From: Linanthus parryae
Lineage: Eukaryota; Streptophyta; Magnoliopsida; Ericales; Polemoniaceae
Direction of reading: 5' to 3'
Assembly (NCBI GenBank): GCA_023055425.1
Contig: JALGPY010000035.1
Span: 2,161,501 to 2,225,500, forward strand
DNA: 64,000 nucleotides
The position numbers and the translations under genes were made by a program. Shown in pieces: positions 56,686 to 64,000 of this stretch. Every line of letters starts with the position of its first letter. Position 1 is the first letter of the stretch. A model generated the notes under the pieces. It saw nothing but the letters and a program-made list of their open reading frames with translations. It was not told the DNA's origin and did not search any database.

Positions 56686-57918
56686 AAAACTTGGGTTGGG
56701 GGAATTTAATAGGTGGATCGTGCTAGGTACCGGATCTTACTCATCATGGTGTAGGAGGTTTGGTTGGATTAGGCACGAGACATATATTCGATTGACTACT
56801 TGAGAGGGGACACGATTACATTCGAGTGTGGGGGTGTCGACATTTGACTTCGGACATCGAGACTGAGCTTGCGACGACTCCATCCCCACACGTGCTCTAT
56901 TATGTTAGCGGCTTCGTTTGTTGCACCGAGGATTTCATCGAGATAGGGAGAGACATTTAGTTGTGATTTATAAATGTTGATTTTGATAGTGTCTCCCCTT
57001 ACTATCATATGTTAGCTTGACACTTGGAAGACCACTCGAGACAGATATTGAAGAAATTATGCAGGACTTAGAGAGATTTAAAAAGAAAAAGAAAAGAGAG
57101 AAAAAAAAGGAGAGTTGAATAAAGGAAGAATGAGAAGCTTTGTGGAAGAACGAGTGGAGAAGCGACTAGTTCACGAACGGGAGGTTTTTGCTTATACATT
57201 ATTCATGACAATAATCGCAGAAATCATAATTGTACCGGGGTGTGAGGGGATCGAGGGCCGGAGATGGTGAGTTTCAGGCTTGGTTTCTATCCTTGTTGTG
57301 AGGGTGTGTGAGATGGGGGTAATTGTGAGAATGTGACGCCTTAGGACTTGTGTTTGATTCTTATCCGTTTTGTTCCTAAAGCCTCATCATTCTAAACCCG
57401 TTAGCGGATTAGGATCTCGAACCTTGAACGTGGCTTAGCCTAGCGTAGCCTCTTATTTTGTGGCACACATGAAATGGTATTGCATTCTTGTACTTAGTAA
57501 AGCTAGGTTCTCTATACTTGCTAGGGGGGATTCGTGTTATCGAATTTGATTTCAAATCATTCCTTGTGTCTAGATTTCTCATCGATTCGTGTGAATCGGT
57601 TTAGGCTAATGGAGATTGCCCAATCTCGCAAAAGAAAAAAAAATTGTATTTCAATACTTGCATTGTGAATATTGCATTTGCATATAGGTGCATTGTGTAT
57701 AATCTAGTCGTGTCGACTAGTAAAAAGGATGGTCGGTGAATTGTTCTACTCGGATTAGTATGCAATTGATAACGGTTTTGTATGCAATGTGAGGTGAAAG
57801 TATGCAAATGGCGTAGGGAAGTTATGCAATGAGCAATTATGTTAGTATGCAAAGTTGGATGGATTGCGGGAAAGCGAGAGAAGTTTTGGCTTGAGAGAAA
57901 TGGAATTGACTTGGGAGA

Positions 57919-57955
57919 TTTGCTCGGGACGAGCAAAAGGTAGTGTGGGGGTAGT
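57919..57955 (+). other. G1b 3' polypurine module
   Basis: TTTGCTCG-GGA-CGAGCAAA (57919-57937), then AGGTAGTGTGGGGGTAGT to the LTR. Confidence 0.8.
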
Positions 57956-59467
57956 TGATAACTCCGTTTTCGGAGTTATTTTATGCCTTTTATTTCTACG
58001 TTTTGCGTTATCATGTAGAATTCGTCGTCTTTTGAGTAAATTGAGCTTAAATGTGATAATGTGAGTTCATATGCGTTACTTGTTAAATCCGGGCGTTTCT
58101 TTAGTTATTTGAGTTTTTATTGTGATATGATCGCGGGTTGTGTTTCCGTGTTGTGATTCGCAGGAAAACAGGGCTTGGAGGATCATGCGGGAGATGGAAG
58201 CGAACTTCGGAAGCAAGGAACTCAAAGGAAGGTCAATGGAAGAAGGAAGGAAGGAGAAAGTCAAAGGAAGGAAGAGAAAGTCAAAGAAAAGAAGGCTGGA
58301 ACAGAGGGTCTTCGTACGAAGACAAATGTCTTCGTACGAAGACAATATACTTAGCCAAATTTTGGATCTGCAAAAAGTCTTCCCAAACAAGCTTGCCGTA
58401 TCTAAGTAAGAAGACCTTCGTACGAAGAGAATTTGTCTTTGTACGAAGACTCTTCGTACGAAGACAAATGTCTTCATACGAAGACATCGCTGAAAGTGCA
58501 GAATTTTTCCGGGGCTTTTTCGTAGTTTATCCAAACTTTGTAATAGGATTATGGAAACATATTTAAGCATTCTAGGTCGACTTTTTCAGTAGTTTTGGAC
58601 GTAAGAAACATCTTTTGGAGATCAAGAAGCTATTGGGAGAGCTTAGGAGCTTTGGATCATCCCTTTGCATTCTCAACTCTCCTCTTTTCTTGATTTTTAT
58701 GTTTAAACTCATTAGACTTGTCGTTTTGAGCATGAATATGAGTAGCTAAACGTTATTTGTTGGGAATTCTCGTTTGGTGTAGCTAGGGTTTGATCTAAAG
58801 TTGATGTTTTGATGATTGTGATGCATGCTCTAGCTTAATCTCACGTGTTTATTCACTATTATGGATTATTTACGTTCATAATTATATTATCTTTGCGAAT
58901 AGCTAACGTAGAGATAAACTAAATTAGTTTTCACGTGGTAACTCCGTGAGAATTAGTCGGTAAATTGAATAATCCACCTAGTCGTATCAATGTTTGGTAA
59001 CTCGACATCGTTAACTAGGCTCGTTAAAGTAGTAATATGGTTTTAATGCATGCTTAAAGCTAAACTAGACCAGGTAACTCGGTTTGTTTTAGTTTAAAGT
59101 ATACTGAACTTGCTTGGTAACTCGGTAAGTTTAATATTGCTTGATTAATAGTGAATGACACGTGGTTGTTTTACAAATCAAAATATAAATTTAGATCAAC
59201 TTAGTGAACCTAGAGAATTCCCGGTACTTTTCCCTTATTTTACAAAAACTCTAAAATTCATTCTTTATTAATCATGAACTACTTCACTTGGTTATTTGAG
59301 AATATTGCGTTTATTTTATTAGAATTAGATAAAAACACAACTTGCGACGTAGCCACATAAGGTTTAGAATAATAGTTAATTTAAACAAAGTCCCTTGGGT
59401 TCGACAACCCGGATTTCCGGTTTATTACTACACACGACAGCTGTACACTTGCAGTTGGAGCGTGTCA
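57956..59467 (+). mobile_element. G1b 3' LTR
   Basis: 1512 bases, TGATAACT to GAGCGTGTCA, palindromes at 58308-58487. CTTGT target duplication follows at 59468-59472. Confidence 0.93.
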
Positions 59468-59472
59468 CTTGT

Positions 59473-60890
59473 TTGCTTCTCAAATCTCTGAGAACTTGAA
59501 GTAGTATCTTGTTCTCCTGTTTTCTCTAGATATTTTTTTTCAAGGCTTTGAACCTTAGTTTAAAGTCCTTGAAAATGCCTGTCTTGTTCCTGTGACATTT
59601 CCTTGGTTCCTTTTGAGGATTCTTCTTCAGTATCTGAATCATGCTTGTTCAAACTGAGATCTGCAAAACCATCACTCAAAGAACCATGATCGCTTTCATC
59701 AAAAATAACATGAATGATTTCTTCAACAAGCTTGGTTCTCTTACTATAAACTCTTTACGCTTTGCTTGTCATAACTTCATCACTTCTTTCATGAAACTTA
59801 CAAGATTGTCCTTACCATTATTGTGGACAAAACAAGTACATCCAAATGGTTTGAAGTAAGAAATGTTTGGATTTGTTCCTTTGAACAGCTCATAGGGGGT
59901 ATTCTTCAAAATGGGTCTGATCAAGCATCTATTAAGCATATAGTTTGCTGTCTTCACAGCTTCTGCCCAATAATACTTTGGTATCTTTTTTTCTAGAAGC
60001 ATTGTTGTTGACATATTCTTCAAGAGTCCTGCTCTTTCTTTTAACTACTCCATTCTGTGGAGGATTTCTTGGAGCAGAAAAGTTGTGAGAGATGCATGAT
60101 TAGGACATAATATATCAAACTCAAGTTGATCAAACTCTCTACCATGATCACTTCTGATTGAAGCAATAGGTAGGTTTTTCAATGTTTGAAGTTCTCTACA
60201 AATCTTTGAAAATTGATAGAGAGCTTCAGATTTTTCTTTATGAAACATTTCCCAAGTCTGGAGAAATAATCAACAATAACTAGCATGTTCTTCTTACCCT
60301 TTGGAGTTTGAGTTCTCATAGGACCACAGAGATCCATATGCAATATTTCAATGGGTCTAGTAGTACTTACAAAGTTCTTTGGCTTGAATGAGCTTCTAGT
60401 TTGCTTGCCTTGTGCACATGCCTTGCGTACTTCGTCATCTTTGAACTTGATAGAGGGTAATCCTCTTACTCAGTTCTTGGAAACTAACTTGTTCAAGGTA
60501 TGCAAGCTAATATGTCCCAACTTTCTATGAAAAAGCTTTGAATCCTCTTTCAAGGCCTTGACACTTCAAGTTTTCACCTGCAACTTTGTTAGTTTGAAAA
60601 GTATAAACATTGTTTGATCTAGAGGCTGTGAGGAAGCAATTGCCTGATTTCTCATTCTGCACCACACATTGCTCTTTACCAAAGAATAACCTTGTTGCCA
60701 TTGTCACAAAGTTTAGATACACTAAGCATATTAAATTTCAATCCATTAACTACATATACATAAGAAATGTAATTTCAGAATTTGTACAAACTTTACCAAT
60801 ACCAAGAATGTTGCATTTGCCTTTCTCACCAAGTGTAGTTGATCCTTCTGTTTGCTCTTTCAGTTCTGAGAATAGAGATCTATTTCCACT
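59473..60890 (-). pseudogene. Sirevirus A integrase and linker
   Basis: Minus frames 60722-60525, 60248-60045 and 60023-59769 align with B's integrase: VVQNEKSGNCFLTA, SIRSDHGREFDQLEF, EKKIPKYYWAEAVKTANYMLNR and PFGCTCFVHN. The catalytic Glu box reads VVKRKSRT, with Lys as in B (codon 60040-60042). Several frameshifts occur. At 60890 the text stops in the protease-integrase border (SSGNRSLFSEL) where LTR D starts; at 59473 it meets the CTTGT duplication, and pol continues at 23429. Confidence 0.88.
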
Positions 60891-62396
60891 TGAAAGTGTG
60901 TAATGTAGACTAAATACAGGACCTAAATACTCTAGAAGGGGGGGTTGAATAGAGTATGGAAACTTTTTGCAAAAATCTAAGTTTAACAGAAATACTTTGT
61001 GTGAAACTCAAGTCTGAAGGCCTTGAGATTTTAGTAAACTGTCTGAAACTTACAAAGGAAAAATAGTAAGCTTCAAGGCCTTGAGCTGTGAACAATTCAA
61101 AATAGCTTTTGAACCCTAGTTTGATTTGAGTTGTGTTGAGGAGATAATAATCAAACTGTAAAGTAAAGAACACAAAGCAATTTACAGAGTTCAGTCCCAA
61201 TGGACCTAATCTCTGCCTGAGGGATCTAATCCCGCCAGGATTGGGCAAACACATCTTATTAATCTCACAGAAACAGCCCTATATATTCAAGCCTAAGTGC
61301 TTTCCCTTACACCTATACAGCTTATGGTTCCAAACCTATCTAGTTCCAGCTACTAACTGTTGAGCTAACAAGAACCTCTTGTTGTTCACTTGAACAACCA
61401 ACCACTAGGTTAAGTGAGGTTTAAGATAAACTAAAGATAAACAGATAGAAGTACAAGTGAAGAACACAGTATGAAGATACGCTGTTGAAGCCTGGATGTG
61501 TTCTTCTGGAAAACTGGATTGATTTGATCTTCGGGAATCTTGAATGAAGCTTGAATGATTGTGTGTTTGAATGAATGATCTACCACGATTTGTAACACCT
61601 CTCTGAGTATTCAGAAAGCCTCTCTATCCTTCAAAATTCAAACAAGTCTCTTTTATCCACAACTGCAACTAATTGAGAGATTTTAGGATCTCAGTTCCTA
61701 CAAATCCTCTTTTTGTTTTCAACTGAAATTCAAACAGCTTCAAGTGGATATCCGTTGGAGTTTGTTGAGATTTCTCCTGCATTTTTAACAACCCTGCAAC
61801 AGCATTGAAACACATCAACAACAAAATCCAGAAAGATAACAGTGCTATGACTGTTTGGTTATCCAGTTTCTGACAAAACTGTTTAACAGACTAGAACAAT
61901 AACCTGTATATCTTATAAAACATATGAATCATGAAAAAACAAGTTTAAAACACTTAGAAGTGAGTAACTAATCAAAATACTAAGAATCACAACATGCAAG
62001 AAAGAATCAACTAAGTTCTGTAAAAAACTGTCAGCAGCTCAAGGCACATCTCAAGGCCTTGGAGCTCTGAACCTGCTTCACAGAATGTAAAAGTTAAACC
62101 CAGATTACTTTGATTCTTCCTGTTCTGATCATCTGCAATTGTGTTAGACATATGAATAGTGTAATCCATAAGTATATGCAGTAAACCACAGATCTGTATA
62201 ATCAGATATCCAATCTGCAACACAGAACTGTTAGAACATATAGCAGAATAAGATAACTCTCAAGGCTTTGAAGTTCAGTCAATGTCTCAAGGCCTTGGGA
62301 TAACTGAGATGCTTTGCTGCATATGTCTCAGTCTTTGTCTTTCATCACTCAAAACAATTTCCAACCAAAACACATTCAAGGGCCTTTGACTCAACA
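60891..62396 (-). mobile_element. Sirevirus D 3' LTR
   Basis: 1506 bases; plus strand TGAAAGTGTGTAATG to GACTCAACA. It shares the ATACTCTAGAAGGGGGGG block with LTRs A and B. Palindrome-like CAAGGCCTTGAG units at 61018, 61075, 62050 and 62287. Inserted in A's pol; the matching 5' LTR is not in the window. Confidence 0.82.
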
Positions 62397-62406
62397 GTCT
62401 CCCCCT
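62397..62406 (-). other. Sirevirus D polypurine tract
   Basis: Minus strand AGGGGGAGAC directly before the LTR TG. A second run AAGGGGGAGAATT lies at about 62643-62656. Confidence 0.75.
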
Positions 62407-62782
62407 TGATGAAAGAAAAAACCTACAGTCTCGTATAGATTTTCCTGCCACTCATATTCAAAATTAGATAACCACAATTTGCAGATACAGTATACAATAA
62501 TGCCAAACAGAAAACCAGTAAGGATAAAAATTACAAATTACCACAGAAATATAAACACACAACTGATTAAACCACAAACAAACTAGGCATTATTATTATT
62601 ATTTCAAACACTGCAAACCCAAACACAAAAGAACCACATAAATTCTCCCCCTTATGTTGGATCATTACTCAGAGTTAAAAATAAACTTAAAACAAAAAAT
62701 TTGCTAAAAAGTCAAGGCCTTGAGACCAGAAAAGATAGAAGAGAAAGAGATAGAGGGTTAAGGCTTTGGCAATCTCTGATCT
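62407..62782 (-). other. Sirevirus D 3' untranslated region
   Basis: AT-rich, contains the second purine run and a short ATT repeat (62590-62602). No gene seen. Confidence 0.6.
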
Positions 62783-63526
62783 TCACTTCTTCTTTGATGT
62801 CTGGCCTTTCTCTGAGCCTTCTCCAATTTCTTCTTCACTTGCAGTATCTTCAGCAGACTGATTACCTTCTTGTTCAGCTTCCACTTCAGCAACCACTTCT
62901 TGGATTATATCATCCACTTTCTTCTTAGCCTGTACTGAATCCACCTCTGTAGCTGCATCAACACCTGTGTCTTCACCAGCATCTTCTTCATCAGTTTGTT
63001 CATACAAATATTTTGAAGTAAGCACCACTGGAATTGGCTTCTTCTTCTTCTTCAGAAAATCTCCCAGCTTTTCTTCAGAATCCACACTGGTGCCATGACT
63101 AGTAGCAGAAGGTATCTTCTCCAGATTCAAGCCCTTGATGACAACATCCAGCTTCTCACTCATAACATTCATCAAGCCCTTGAACTGGTTGAATTCAGTT
63201 GACAAGTCAAACAACCTTTGTTTGAGATCTTCAATCTCAACCTGCTGATCTTCTAACTTCTCAACCAGCAGAGAGTAATCCTCATTGGCTTGTCCTTTCC
63301 CATATGCAGTCCCCTTAGGCTTCACAAACTCCTTCTCAGCAAGTTCTTCCTTTGACAAATCAGAATAAAATTTCCAATTCCCTTTCTCAGTCTGAACTAC
63401 TCCAATCCTCTGAAGTGCAGTCTCATCAATCAACCCAAAACCTCCAGCAATCTTTTCTTCTCCTTTTAAAGATACATCAAAATATTCAAAGAGGAGAGGT
63501 AACGGGTTGGCATATTGCAACAACAC
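62783..63526 (-). pseudogene. Sirevirus D envelope-like ORF, C-terminal part
   Basis: 247 open residues, aligning with B from the SYANLVTMFFEHF position: QYANPLPLLFEYFDVSLKGEE, then WKFYSDLSKEELAEKEFVKPK. A long coiled-coil heptad stretch follows (VEKLEDQQVEIEDLKQRL), then an acidic tail ending EKGQTSKKK. It is uninterrupted over this length, the best preserved of the three Sirevirus ORFs here, but its N-terminal half is cut off at about 63526 by a different sequence. Confidence 0.78.
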
Positions 63527-64000
63527 CCTTTATCCGGCTCGGGACGAGACCGGGAGGGCGATGCTTAATAGAAGCGGCGGAACTCGAAAGCAATACAATT
63601 CACCAACATAAGCTTATATTATTGAACTTTAAACTTAAAGTCTTACACACTAGCTGATTACTATTACACACTAATTAACTAACATTTCTATATCAACTAA
63701 TGATGGCGTTCATATTCTAAGTGAGTCTCGCGCCCCTTCTATTCTATAATTCCCCAGCTCCTAGACCTGTGGTGGGAAGAAAACAACTAGAACCGCAATT
63801 TTCAAAGTCAGCAATAAATACTGAGTGAGATACACCATAGCATGTAAAACAAGAAAGAGAATATAAACTTCTAGGGCACAAGTTAAATAAAGTAAAAGTG
63901 ACAGAGTATGAGTGAAAACAGTTTCAGAGTTCGCAACGGTATAAACAGAAGTAAAAATTATGAATCGCCCCAAAAATAGAAATCAATAATCCAATCGTTA
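63515..64000. mobile_element. Possible gypsy LTR start, truncated by window end
   Basis: The D ORF is broken at TGCAACAACACCC followed by CCGGCTCGGGACGAGACCGG, a style of start seen in plant gypsy LTRs (TGTAACACCC type). No second copy, primer site or coding region is in view, so the call and edges are tentative. Confidence 0.35.

Larger units (their letters stand above)
55687..57955 (+). other. G1b 3' non-coding region
   Basis: Copy of 27623-29878. AGGA module 55728-55762, hairpin cluster 56601-56685, G tract 56826-56834, polypurine module 57919-57955. No gene seen. Confidence 0.8.
23435..59467 (+). mobile_element. Athila-like Ty3/gypsy composite G1 (LTR-int-LTR-int-LTR)
   Basis: Three copies of one LTR (23435-24621 partial, 29879-31393, 57956-59467) bracket two internal regions. 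The five bases CTTGT precede the first LTR (23430-23434) and follow the last (59468-59472), and A's pol continues on both sides. One insertion therefore carried, or later became, the whole array. Lineage: tRNA-Asp primer site, RT with FMDD, integrase after RT, an envelope-like ORF after pol, all Athila traits. G2 (33186-41579) and G3 (46961-54678) are nested inside. Confidence 0.93.

Overview
This window is a plant nuclear repeat block. It holds no intact host gene that I can recognise. The evidence is nested LTR retrotransposons of both plant superfamilies: Ty1/copia with initiator-Met primer sites and Sirevirus-like elements carrying an envelope-like ORF, and Athila-like Ty3/gypsy with tRNA-Asp primer sites. 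There are no bacterial signals. An angiosperm is certain enough; I cannot name the species.

Layout. 1-1168: a decayed copia gag and LTR on the minus strand facing an inverted LTR arm, with a 30-base C run in the loop. 1169-3295: unassigned AT-rich DNA. From about 3296 to at least 60890 lies one host element, Sirevirus A (minus strand), cut into pieces by later insertions. Its 3' LTR (3296-3958 plus 12468-13055) is split by copia R1 (3959-12467). Its envelope-like ORF (22150-22221 and 13456-14754) is split by Sirevirus B (14755-22150), which has lost its own 5' end. Its pol (59473-60890 and 22666-23429) is split by a 36-kb Athila-like composite (23435-59467, target duplication CTTGT). A third Sirevirus, D (60891-63526), interrupts A just before its integrase. 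The window ends in what may be another LTR.

The composite is LTR-internal-LTR-internal-LTR. G1a (23435-29878) has lost gag and pol; G1b (29879-59467) has gag, pol and an envelope-like ORF. G1b was itself invaded by G2 (33186-41579, duplication GACCA, gag and protease only) and G3 (46961-54678, duplication ATATG, no recognisable gag or pol but one membrane-anchored ORF of unknown function). All gypsy units point plus and all copia units minus. No element is fully autonomous: every gag-pol carries stops, frameshifts, deletions or catalytic substitutions.

The most interesting signals are non-coding. (1) A stem-loop with a GGA or AGGA loop followed within about 11 bases by a G tract occurs twice in each of three gypsy families, once at the 3' polypurine tract and once internally. 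(2) G1 and G2 share a run of three hairpins, about 85 bases in all, in which paired bases have changed together. (3) Each family carries its own cluster of short palindromes (GTCTTCGTACGAAGAC, GATCGCACGATC, TTTCAAGGCCTTGAAA) in its LTR or 3' leader. These would be the first things to test as an undescribed system of retrotransposon RNA or DNA control elements.
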